5,706 nucleotides of DNA from Gammaproteobacteria bacterium (GTDB taxonomy: Bacteria > Pseudomonadota > Gammaproteobacteria > S012-40). The stretch lies in the NCBI GenBank assembly GCA_029864945.1, contig JAOTSL010000214.1:1-5706 (forward strand), read 5' to 3'. The notes under the pieces were generated by a model, which was given only the letters and a program-made list of their open reading frames with translations, was not told where the DNA came from and ran no database searches. Positions within the stretch are counted from its first letter, which is position 1; each line of letters opens with the position of its first letter. The translations under genes and the position numbers were made by a program. Below are positions 1-5,633 of the stretch, piece by piece.

Positions 1-1
1 T

Positions 2-67
2 CATGATAACTGCTCAGAGTATTTTGATATTATTTCAGAATTGGTAGAGGAATTAATCATAGATTAG
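2..67 (+). CDS. C-terminal tail of an unidentified gene (5' end outside the window)
   Basis: Reading from base 2, this plus-strand frame is open for 21 codons and stops at TAG (65-67). The other two plus-strand frames hit stops early. The encoded tail is acidic and amphipathic (FDIISELVEELIID at the end), as expected of a real C-terminal helix. It would overlap the 3' end of parE by 11 bp in a convergent arrangement. Twenty-one codons are too few to name a family, and a chance open frame of this length is possible. No minus-strand continuation of the parE operon (such as parC) is visible in bases 1-56. Confidence 0.45.
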   Translation, partial: HDNCSEYFDIISELVEELIID

Positions 68-1949
68 CCTCCGCAAGATCACCCTTAACTTCCAGCCAGG
101 CTTTTCTATCTGACGCGCGTTTTTTCGCAAGCAACATATCCATCATAGAATCGGTGTCATCACCATCTTCAATTTTTAATTTCACCAGGCGACGAGTATC
201 TACGCTCATGGTAGTTTCTCGCAATTGTAACGGGTTCATTTCACCGAGGCCTTTAAAGCGTTGTACATTTGGTTTGCCACGAATCTTATCTGCAACAATT
301 CTATCCAACACGCCTTGCTTTTCACTTTCATCCAATGCGTAAAAAACCTGTTTACCGACATCAATTCGAAACAAGGGTGGCATCGCAACATAAATATGGC
401 CTGCAGCAACAACGGGGCGAAAATGACGAACAAACAAGGCGCACAACAATGTGGCGATGTGCAAACCATCGGAATCCGCATCCGCAAGTATGCAAACTTT
501 GCCGTAACGTAAACCTTTTAAATCGTCAGACCCGGGGTCAACGCCAATAGCAACCGCTATGTCATGCACCTCTTGTGAAGCCAGCACTTGTTGTGACTCC
601 ACTTCCCAAGTATTTAATATTTTTCCGCGCAAGGGCATAACTGCTTGAAAATTTCTATCTCGTGCCTGCTTGGCCGAGCCACCAGCTGAGTCCCCTTCCA
701 CTAAAAACAATTCACTGCGCTCAGAATCCTGCGACGAACAATCTGCCAGTTTGCCGGGTAATGCCGGGCCGCTAGTGATTTTTTTACGAACAACTTTCTT
801 CGCATCTTTTAATCGTTTCTGTGCACTGTTAATTGCAATTTCAGCAATTTTTTCACCGATGTCGGCGTTTTCACCTAGCCATAAACTAAACGCATCTTTC
901 ACTACGCCAGATACAAACGCAGCGCATTCACGTGATGATAGTCTTTCTTTGGTTTGTCCGGAAAATTGTGGATCAGCTAATTTCACTGACAGAATATAAC
1001 TGCAACGCTCCCAGACATCTTCCGGCGAAAGTTTTACACCACGGGGTAATAAGTTTTTAAAATCACAAAAGTCACGAATGGCATCCGTTAAACCGGTTCG
1101 CAATCCATTAACATGCGTTCCGCCTTGCGCTGTGGGAATCAAGTTTACATAGCTCTCGGTAACCAGCTCGCCAACATCCGGCAACCAGACCACCGCCCAT
1201 TCGGCCGCTTCAGAATTTCCTTTTACGGCTTCAAAAAATGGCGACTCAGGCAATGTTTCGACTTGGCCCAGTTCATCACGCAAATAAGCACGTAGGCCGT
1301 CTTCGTAATGCCATTCAAAACTTTCGCCAGTTTTTTCTACGTTAAATTTAACGCGTAAGCCACCGCATAAAACCGCTTTGGCGCGCAGTACATGTTTTAA
1401 TTTTGTAACAGAGAAGGCTTCTGAGTCAAAATAGGATTTATCCGGCCAAAAACGAATGGTGGTACCGGTTTCTTTTTTGGCCACTTTACCAATAACTTTT
1501 AATTTACTTTGTTTCGCGCCATCGGCAAAAGCCATGTAGTGTTCTTTGCCATCACGCTTTACCCACACTTCCAGTTTGGTGGATAAGGCGTTTACAACTG
1601 AAACACCAACGCCATGTAGTCCGCCAGAGAACTCATAGTTGTCGTTGGTGAATTTCCCACCGGCATGCAACTTAGTCATGATGACTTCAATGCCAGGTAC
1701 TTTTTCTATGGGATGCATATCCACCGGCATGCCTCGACCGTCGTCGCTCACTTCCAGTGAATTATCTTTATGGAGAATAACGTGTATCTGAGTCGCATGA
1801 CCGGCCATGGCCTCATCGACACTATTATCAATAACCTCCTGCCCCAGGTGATTGGGGCGGGTGGTATCGGTATACATACCTGGTCGTTTTCTGACCGGCT
1901 CCAGCCCTTTAAGGACTTCTATATCAGACGCACTGTAGCTTTTTGCCAT
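57..1949 (-). CDS. parE: DNA topoisomerase IV subunit B (ParE)
   Basis: ParE is the ATPase and TOPRIM-bearing subunit of topoisomerase IV. With ParC it decatenates daughter chromosomes and relaxes supercoils by ATP-driven passage of one duplex through a double-strand break. The 630 residues equal the length of E. coli ParE. The GHKL ATPase domain shows Glu38 and Asn42 (QEVIDNSVDE), the DDGRGMP box (69-75), the glycine-rich lid GGLHGVGVSVVNA (109-121) and the QTK loop with Lys334. The TOPRIM domain shows EGDSAGGSAKQ (418-428) with Glu418, Asp490/Asp492/Asp494 in LADADSDG, and QRFKGLGEMNP (563-573). This favours ParE over GyrB: there is no GyrB-type insertion in the C-terminal half, and TRPNHLGQEVIDNSVDEA is ParE-like. 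Residues 420 and 460 are Asp and Glu, the usual ones at positions discussed for quinolone resistance. The start is set by alignment with ParE N-termini; no strong Shine-Dalgarno sequence precedes it. parC is not adjacent within the window. Confidence 0.98.
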   Translation of the reverse strand: MAKSYSASDIEVLKGLEPVRKRPGMYTDTTRPNHLGQEVIDNSVDEAMAGHATQIHVILHKDNSLEVSDDGRGMPVDMHPIEKVPGIEVIMTKLHAGGKFTNDNYEFSGGLHGVGVSVVNALSTKLEVWVKRDGKEHYMAFADGAKQSKLKVIGKVAKKETGTTIRFWPDKSYFDSEAFSVTKLKHVLRAKAVLCGGLRVKFNVEKTGESFEWHYEDGLRAYLRDELGQVETLPESPFFEAVKGNSEAAEWAVVWLPDVGELVTESYVNLIPTAQGGTHVNGLRTGLTDAIRDFCDFKNLLPRGVKLSPEDVWERCSYILSVKLADPQFSGQTKERLSSRECAAFVSGVVKDAFSLWLGENADIGEKIAEIAINSAQKRLKDAKKVVRKKITSGPALPGKLADCSSQDSERSELFLVEGDSAGGSAKQARDRNFQAVMPLRGKILNTWEVESQQVLASQEVHDIAVAIGVDPGSDDLKGLRYGKVCILADADSDGLHIATLLCALFVRHFRPVVAAGHIYVAMPPLFRIDVGKQVFYALDESEKQGVLDRIVADKIRGKPNVQRFKGLGEMNPLQLRETTMSVDTRRLVKLKIEDGDDTDSMMDMLLAKKRASDRKAWLEVKGDLAEANL

Positions 1950-1992
1950 ATTTTATTTCAGTTTTTTAAACGCAATTTTATAATGGGGGTGA

Positions 1993-2021
1993 ATCCTACT
2001 GATACTCGTCGTCATGTTCAA
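1993..2021 (-). promoter_or_regulatory. parE: Candidate sigma-70 promoter for parE
   Basis: On the minus strand, TTGAAC (2016-2021) and TAGGAT (1993-1998) are separated by 17 bp, each matching four of six consensus bases. Transcription would begin near 1986, giving a leader of roughly 37 nt. A TATAAA-like element at 1977-1982 is an alternative -10 but has no good -35 partner. Because a terminator follows truD, parE needs its own promoter in this gap, which supports looking here. The match alone is modest. Confidence 0.35.
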
Positions 2022-2034
2022 GTGCTTTAGTTCT

Positions 2035-2061
2035 TCAATGGCCCGTCAATCGTCCGTCAAT
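2035..2061. repeat. Three phased TCAAT repeats (two as CCGTCAAT) upstream of parE
   Basis: CCGTCAAT occurs at 2043-2050 and again at 2054-2061, and a shorter TCAAT copy lies at 2035-2039. The TCAAT cores start at 2035, 2046 and 2057, an exact 11-bp period, so all lie on nearly the same face of the helix. The array sits just upstream of the candidate parE -35 box. Direct repeats of about 11 bp are typical of OmpR/PhoB-family response-regulator operators, and CCGTCAA shares five of seven bases with the E. coli pho-box half CTGTCAT. Function is inference; the third copy is short and chance is not excluded. Confidence 0.35.
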
Positions 2062-2110
2062 AGCTCTCTATTAATTCAACAAGAAGCTAACAAGGGCTCA
2101 ATAAAAGTTG

Positions 2111-2139
2111 AAAAAACGGCTTGCTAGAAATATGCCGTT
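2111..2139 (-). terminator. Rho-independent terminator downstream of truD
   Basis: In the minus-strand sense, AACGGC (2139 down to 2134) pairs perfectly with GCCGTT (2120 down to 2115) across a 13-nt loop. The stem runs straight into a run of six T on the minus strand (2116 to 2111). The hairpin begins about 58 bp past the truD stop and points away from it. In the plus-strand sense no T-run follows the hairpin, so it is directional. The stem is short and the loop longish, but the adjoining T-tract is typical. It should separate truD transcription from parE. Confidence 0.7.
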
Positions 2140-2197
2140 CAATATTCTCACTCTGCAGATACGACACTGATAACACTCAAAAAGTTTTACAATATTA

Positions 2198-3220
2198 TCA
2201 AGAAATTGAAACAAATTCATTTAACAACGACGTTGCATAAGCACCCGATACCAAAGAAAAGTTAAGCTGTAACTCATTTACTCTGCTTTCCCAGGCCAAA
2301 TCAGGTACTGAAATACGCATGGAGCGATAAGCCATTTCGACCCCTACTTTTTCTAATGCTATTATGATGGCCGGATAAGAAGCGATCATTTTTTCTTCTA
2401 TGTCACCAGCGTCTAACGACGTTTTGATCTGCCCCGAACCCCATAACATCGCTGCTGGATGAATGTCCTGCTGCGACACTCGATCAATAATGGTTTGATC
2501 TATGGCCTCAGGTACAAATACCGACCGACTGCCTTGCAGCGCCATTACATCACCTGCAATTGCCTGATTCCAGGTTCCTGACTCGACTCGCTCTTTTAAA
2601 ATCTGATTAAATAAATAAGAGCGCCCTGATGAAATAAACATACTTCGCTGGGTTTTGCTTATTCGGCGCCTGCCTTGAGCCATTCCTGCTAATTTATAAA
2701 CATTTGCACCTTGGTTGCCAAATCGCTGTGGGCCAAAATAATTTGGGAAACCCTGATGCTTTATCGCGCTCAAACGGCGCTCTATTTCACCCATATCCCC
2801 ACTTACATCGCGAATTATCAGCTCAAAGCTGTTTTTCTCAATGGCACCTGTACGCAGCTTTTTATTGTGTCGGGTATTTTCAAGCACCTGAATTTCCGGC
2901 GGCAGCGTACTCCAGTCAGGCTCCGGCTGATTAGGCATGTGCAGGCTAAACCACTGACATGTAACCGCGTGGCGGTCTTTCATGCCCGCATAACCCACAT
3001 CTACCTGCTTAAGGCCTGCTAGGCTCGCCAGCTGATCCGCCACCCAATCCGTATTACAACCGGTTTTTTGAATGCGCAGATACACATGATCACCATCACC
3101 CGACGGGGTAAAACTCAGGCTCTCAGCCACCTTAAAGTCTTCTGGGTGGCGTTTTAATTCGCCAATTGACAAGCTTTTTCCAAAACTTGGACTAATATCA
3201 AAATTGTATCTTTCATTCAT
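2198..3220 (-). CDS. truD: tRNA pseudouridine(13) synthase TruD
   Basis: TruD isomerises uridine 13 of tRNA (tRNA-Glu in E. coli) to pseudouridine in the cytoplasm and needs no cofactor. The family signature is clear: GYAGMKDRHAVTCQW (76-90) contains the catalytic Asp82, followed by the basic RHNKKLRTGAIEKNSF stretch (117-132), NYFGPQRFG (160-168) and the C-terminal FSLVSGAYATSLLNEF (321-336). The TRUD insertion domain lies roughly between residues 155 and 305. At 340 residues it is slightly shorter than the 349-residue E. coli protein. The start is the only nearby ATG; the ribosome site is weak (AAGA 10 nt upstream). In many gammaproteobacteria truD sits in an ispF-truD-surE-pcm-nlpD-rpoS cluster. 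Here it stands alone, divergent from the CRP-family gene and closed by its own terminator, so it seems to be monocistronic. Confidence 0.97.
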   Translation of the reverse strand: MNERYNFDISPSFGKSLSIGELKRHPEDFKVAESLSFTPSGDGDHVYLRIQKTGCNTDWVADQLASLAGLKQVDVGYAGMKDRHAVTCQWFSLHMPNQPEPDWSTLPPEIQVLENTRHNKKLRTGAIEKNSFELIIRDVSGDMGEIERRLSAIKHQGFPNYFGPQRFGNQGANVYKLAGMAQGRRRISKTQRSMFISSGRSYLFNQILKERVESGTWNQAIAGDVMALQGSRSVFVPEAIDQTIIDRVSQQDIHPAAMLWGSGQIKTSLDAGDIEEKMIASYPAIIIALEKVGVEMAYRSMRISVPDLAWESRVNELQLNFSLVSGAYATSLLNEFVSIS

Positions 3221-3320
3221 ATTATTAAGATCTTACCTGATGATTGAGCGATGTATGCCGCCGGTGGAATTTACATCAAATGAACAGTTATTTCGCCACT
3301 CTTCGTTGAAATACCTTCAG

Positions 3321-3343
3321 TTATCGATAAAGCTGTCGATAAA
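3321..3343. repeat. Palindrome and TCGATAAA direct repeats in the truD/crp divergent gap
   Basis: The 147-bp gap contains TTATCGATAA (3321-3330), a perfect 10-bp palindrome. Its TCGATAAA segment (3324-3331) is repeated at 3336-3343, a 12-bp period, ending 24 bp before the regulator's start codon. A second 10-bp palindrome, TAAGATCTTA (3226-3235), lies just upstream of truD. I found no convincing -35/-10 pair for either divergent gene: TTGAAA (3306-3311) followed by TAAAGC is weak. A full CRP palindrome is absent, with only one TCACA half-site at 3353-3357. These elements are candidates for regulator binding; none can be assigned. Confidence 0.3.
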
Positions 3344-3367
3344 AAAGACATATCACAAGAAAATAGG

Positions 3368-4039
3368 ATGAAAACCTACGTGGCTAAGCAAATAGATATT
3401 CACCAAAAAGCTGACCCAGCCCTGCAAGCATTATTAGATTATTGCAAAATTGAGCATTTAGCGACTAAAAAGCTAATTGTTAGACCTGGCGACCCGGCTG
3501 ACAAGTTTTATTACATCATTGATGGTTCCGTCACTATCAGTATGGAAGACGATGATGGTAGCGATATTATCCTCACATATTTGAATGATGGTGACTTTAT
3601 CGGGGAAACAGGTTTATTTATTAAGCACCAGACCACACGTCAGGTAACCGTTCGCACCAGAACACCCTGCACATTGGCTGAGATAGGATATAGCCGACTC
3701 GAAGAACTGGTAAAAAATGAACTTAAAGACCAATATGCCGAGATTTTGCACGTAATCGCCACTCATATTTCAAGACGGTTAATTCAAACAACCCGCAAAG
3801 TGGGCCATCTAGCTTTTATGGATGCTGCAGGTAGAGTTGCCAGCACATTACTAGACCTATGCAAGCAACCCGATGCCATGACTCACCCTGAAGGCATGCA
3901 AATTAAAATTAGCCGCACGGAATTGGGGAAAATTGTCGGCTGTAGCCGGGAAATGGTTGGTAGAGTCATGAAAAACATGGAAGAACAGGGGTTGATTACC
4001 GCAAAAGGTAAAACAGTTGTTATTTTCGGAGCCAGATGA
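3368..4039 (+). CDS. crp: CRP/FNR-family global transcriptional regulator (CRP/Vfr/Clp type)
   Basis: This is a dimeric cytoplasmic activator/repressor with an N-terminal cyclic-nucleotide domain (about 25-125), a long dimerisation helix (about 122-150) and a C-terminal winged helix (about 155-223). The recognition helix IVGCSREMVGRV carries Arg194, Glu195 and Arg199, equivalent to Arg180, Glu181 and Arg185 of E. coli CRP, so the TGTGA/TCACA target should be kept. The C-terminus is strongly CRP/Vfr-like (KQPDAMTHPEGMQIKI; GKTVVIFGAR). The pocket keeps Gly79-Glu80, Arg91 and Thr141-Thr142, but the residue after Arg91 is Gln92, where E. coli CRP has Ser83. The segment RPGDPA...GLFI...TR-Q-V...RTRT-C and a five-residue extension before the dimer helix resemble, from memory, Xanthomonas Clp, which responds to c-di-GMP. 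The ligand is therefore uncertain. Translation signals are odd: AGG directly abuts the ATG; a GTG at 3380 (AGGA 11 nt upstream) would give 219 residues. Confidence 0.93.
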   Translation: MKTYVAKQIDIHQKADPALQALLDYCKIEHLATKKLIVRPGDPADKFYYIIDGSVTISMEDDDGSDIILTYLNDGDFIGETGLFIKHQTTRQVTVRTRTPCTLAEIGYSRLEELVKNELKDQYAEILHVIATHISRRLIQTTRKVGHLAFMDAAGRVASTLLDLCKQPDAMTHPEGMQIKISRTELGKIVGCSREMVGRVMKNMEEQGLITAKGKTVVIFGAR

Positions 4040-4106
4040 GTTTGTAACATCGCACTGGTCTTATCGTTTTGCCAGCACAATGTCACTTTTAGCGTTCGGA
4101 CACTAG

Positions 4107-4568
4107 TTAAAACAACCCGGACTGAATACCCGCAGAAATTTTCCATTGACCGTCTACGCGACGAAATATTGTTCTTTCCTGATCGTATACTGGCTTTTCC
4201 ATACCGGTTGCTTGGTAAGAAATATTCCCTACCATCCTTGCTGAATTCATATCCATATCTACCGTGCTTCTCTGGTAAGTAAATTCTATATTTTCGTATC
4301 GATCAAATATTTCCTGCATTTCTGCGATTATGCCATCAAAATCAACACCTTTATCTTTGTAACCGGGAAATATCACCTGCTTATACAGCTCAATATCCTG
4401 AGTCTGAATTGCTTTTTGACGCATTTCCATTACTTGCTTAACAAGGGCCTTTTCTTCTTTTACCGTATTACCTCCTTGATCACAACCGACAAGGAGCGAA
4501 AGCGCTGAAAGGACAAACAAAGATAAGATCAATCGAAAGATTGGGGTATAACTATACTTCTGGCTCAT
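4107..4568 (-). CDS. Small lipoprotein with an NTF2/SnoaL-like domain
   Basis: The 153-residue product begins with a lipoprotein signal: a positively charged N-terminus, a hydrophobic stretch (about 11-27) and the lipobox LVGC with Cys29 as the lipidated residue. Asp30 follows it, the +2 Asp that in Enterobacteria marks retention in the inner membrane. After a short polar linker, residues 38-153 look like an NTF2-like fold of the SnoaL/DUF4440 kind: an N-terminal helix (KQVMEMRQKAIQTQDIELYK), a middle helix (IIAEMQEIFDRYENI), then beta strands ending in ERTIFRRVDGQWKISAG, the typical F-R-x-x-G-x-W-K-I close. Such domains are enzymes or binding modules; no catalytic residues can be assigned and the function is unknown. 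AGAAGG lies 8 nt before the ATG (4577-4582), a good ribosome site. The gene converges on the CRP-family gene (67 bp between stops) and diverges from the PDZ gene. Confidence 0.85.
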   Translation of the reverse strand: MSQKYSYTPIFRLILSLFVLSALSLLVGCDQGGNTVKEEKALVKQVMEMRQKAIQTQDIELYKQVIFPGYKDKGVDFDGIIAEMQEIFDRYENIEFTYQRSTVDMDMNSARMVGNISYQATGMEKPVYDQERTIFRRVDGQWKISAGIQSGLF

Positions 4569-4596
4569 ATAAACTACCTTCTCGCTCTAGTTTTTA

Positions 4597-4625
4597 TTTT
4601 CATCACAACTTTCCATCACTATAAC
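4597..4625 (+). promoter_or_regulatory. Candidate promoter for the PDZ-domain gene
   Basis: TTTTCA (4597-4602) and TATAAC (4620-4625) are 17 bp apart on the plus strand, matching four and five of six consensus bases. Transcription would begin near 4631, leaving only about 14 nt before the ATG at 4645, which is short but usable. The -10 overlaps the -10 proposed for the divergent lipoprotein gene. Confidence 0.35.
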
Positions 4626-4626
4626 A
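4618..4626 (-). promoter_or_regulatory. Candidate extended -10 promoter for the lipoprotein gene
   Basis: On the minus strand these bases read TGTTATAGT: a TGn extension followed by TATAGT, which matches five of six -10 consensus bases. No good -35 lies at normal spacing, which is tolerated for extended -10 promoters. Transcription would start near 4611, giving a leader of about 43 nt that includes the AGAAGG ribosome site. Confidence 0.4.
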
Positions 4627-4644
4627 CTTTAAGAATTATTGATC

Positions 4645-5505
4645 ATGTTACGCTTAATTCCATTTGCTATTATTTTGATTCTCTCGGGCATTATTGTTGG
4701 CCTAAACCTACAAGCAACGCCAGTCAGCCCAATCCCGTCACTACCTTCGCCAGATACAAACATTAACGTCTCTGAACTGGATAAAAAACTAAATCAATTA
4801 AACGCCACCATTGCCTTACTGGAAAATAAATTAAACACCGAAATTGCAAGCCACAAAGGCACTGCTGATCAACTAACAACACTAAAAGCAACAATAAACA
4901 AGTTAACCATTACGCAAAAAAATAACGCGACACCTGAAACAAACATTACTGACAACCTAATACTAACAGACGTCAATAAAACTAGACTCACCGAACCTCA
5001 GCGGAACAGAAATATTCTGATATCAATGGGTGTTGATGATGAAAACGTAAGCCGCATACAACGGCTAGCAGAAAAAAAAGAAATGGATCAACTCTATCTA
5101 AGGAACACAGCCGTACGTGAAGGCTGGTTTGGAACAGAAAAATATTTTGACAAAAACAACAAACTTGAATTGCAATCAAATATTTATCGTGAAGAATTAG
5201 GCGATGAAAAATATGACCACTTTCTTTACACGTCGCAATTAACCAATCGAATTACAATACAAAGCGTTCTTTCTGATTCCCCCGCCGAACAAGCTGGCCT
5301 ACTGGCAGGCGACTTTATACTTAGCTACAACAATAAACGGGTTTTTAACTGGTCGGACCTGACCGCACTAACCGCAAATGGTGAAGCAGGAGAAAGCATC
5401 CCTATCGAAGTGCAAAGAAACAAACAAACGCTTCAGTACTTTATTGCTAGGGGGCCACTAGGTATTCGCTTGAACAGCGAACGCGTAAACCCAAATTTGC
5501 CATAA
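4645..5505 (+). CDS. Membrane-anchored coiled-coil protein with a C-terminal PDZ domain
   Basis: The 286-residue product has an N-terminal hydrophobic helix (about 4-22) acting as a membrane anchor, a Pro-rich linker (25-37), a likely coiled coil (about 42-90, heptad-like Leu/Ile spacing), a low-complexity Asn/Thr-rich linker (about 92-115), a charged helical region (118-195, including YLRNTAVREGWFGTEKYF) and a PDZ domain (about 200-276). The PDZ shows VLSDSPAEQAGLLAGDFIL and ends in RGPLGIRL. No Ser-His-Asp protease domain is present, so it is not HtrA/DegS. The topology implies a periplasmic PDZ that binds protein C-termini or substrates, perhaps as an adaptor; this is inference and no specific function is known to me. 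ATG at 4645 is preferred because it directly starts the hydrophobic helix; a TTG at 4639 would add two residues. The ribosome site is weak (AAGAA). Tandem stops TAA TAG end the gene. Codon use in the linker is A-rich. Confidence 0.87.
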   Translation: MLRLIPFAIILILSGIIVGLNLQATPVSPIPSLPSPDTNINVSELDKKLNQLNATIALLENKLNTEIASHKGTADQLTTLKATINKLTITQKNNATPETNITDNLILTDVNKTRLTEPQRNRNILISMGVDDENVSRIQRLAEKKEMDQLYLRNTAVREGWFGTEKYFDKNNKLELQSNIYREELGDEKYDHFLYTSQLTNRITIQSVLSDSPAEQAGLLAGDFILSYNNKRVFNWSDLTALTANGEAGESIPIEVQRNKQTLQYFIARGPLGIRLNSERVNPNLP

Positions 5506-5549
5506 TAGCCACCCACTCCGCTACAAATGATTGATTTATTTGTTAAAAA

Positions 5550-5565
5550 CATGACAAAAGTCACG
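5550..5565. promoter_or_regulatory. CRP-like operator half-site pair
   Basis: CATGA-6 bp-TCACG matches the CRP consensus TGTGA-N6-TCACA at seven of ten positions. Its centre is a perfect inverted repeat, TGAC-AAAA-GTCA (5552-5563). Flanking A-rich bases also fit the extended 22-bp consensus. It is centred about 52 bp upstream of the start predicted from the promoter at 5575-5603, not one of the classical -41.5 or -61.5 positions. Binding by the CRP-family protein encoded at 3368-4039 is plausible because that protein keeps the recognition residues, but it is untested. Confidence 0.4.
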
Positions 5566-5574
5566 TATTTAGGT

Positions 5575-5603
5575 TTTACAAAAAATTCAATAAGTTAGAC
5601 AAT
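5575..5603 (+). promoter_or_regulatory. Candidate sigma-70 promoter for the response-regulator-like gene
   Basis: TTTACA (5575-5580) and GACAAT (5598-5603) are separated by exactly 17 bp, matching five and four of six consensus bases. Transcription would begin around 5610, giving a leader of about 24 nt with the ribosome site AGAGG in it. It is the best promoter-like pair in the 128-bp gap after the PDZ gene, where no terminator for that gene is evident. Confidence 0.45.
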
Positions 5604-5605
5604 AA

Positions 5606-5629
5606 CCTCTGTTTTTTACGAGCTAGAGG
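5606..5629 (+). promoter_or_regulatory. Ribosome binding site with a possible masking hairpin
   Basis: AGAGG (5625-5629) lies 4 nt before the ATG at 5634 and supports that start. CCTCT at 5606-5610 is its exact complement across a 14-nt loop, so a transcript starting upstream of 5606 could hide the ribosome site. If transcription begins at about 5610, as the nearby promoter predicts, most of the CCTCT arm is absent and no hairpin forms. The pairing is short, so this is tentative. Confidence 0.3.
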
Positions 5630-5633
5630 CAAC

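Noticed and set aside
154..999. Several plus-strand open frames of 60-110 codons inside parE
   Set aside because: They lie opposite highly conserved ParE motifs and their products show no domain features; they are by-products of the real gene's codon pattern.
1979..1984. Perfect TATAAT on the plus strand
   Set aside because: No plus-strand gene follows it and no -35 partner is in place; it lies in the AT-rich parE leader and reads toward the parE-truD gap.
2168..2200. Inverted repeat TGATAA/TTATCA at the truD stop
   Set aside because: The arms are AT-only apart from one pair, the loop is 21 nt and there is no T-run; the GC-containing hairpin at 2111-2139 is the better terminator.
2704..3022. 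Plus-strand open frames inside truD
   Set aside because: They are antisense to the conserved TruD catalytic region and have low-complexity, Cys/His-rich products without recognisable motifs.
3353..3357. TCACA half-site just before the CRP-family start codon, as an autoregulatory site
   Set aside because: The partner half six bases upstream is a run of A with no match to TGTGA, so a dimeric CRP site is not supported.
4055..4075. CTGG/CCAG hairpin between the convergent CRP-family and lipoprotein genes
   Set aside because: Only a 4-bp stem with no T-tract on either strand after it; not enough to call a terminator.
5465..5481. TTCGCT/AGCGAA hairpin near the end of the PDZ gene
   Set aside because: A perfect 6-bp stem, but it is inside the coding sequence and no T-run follows, so it is not a terminator.
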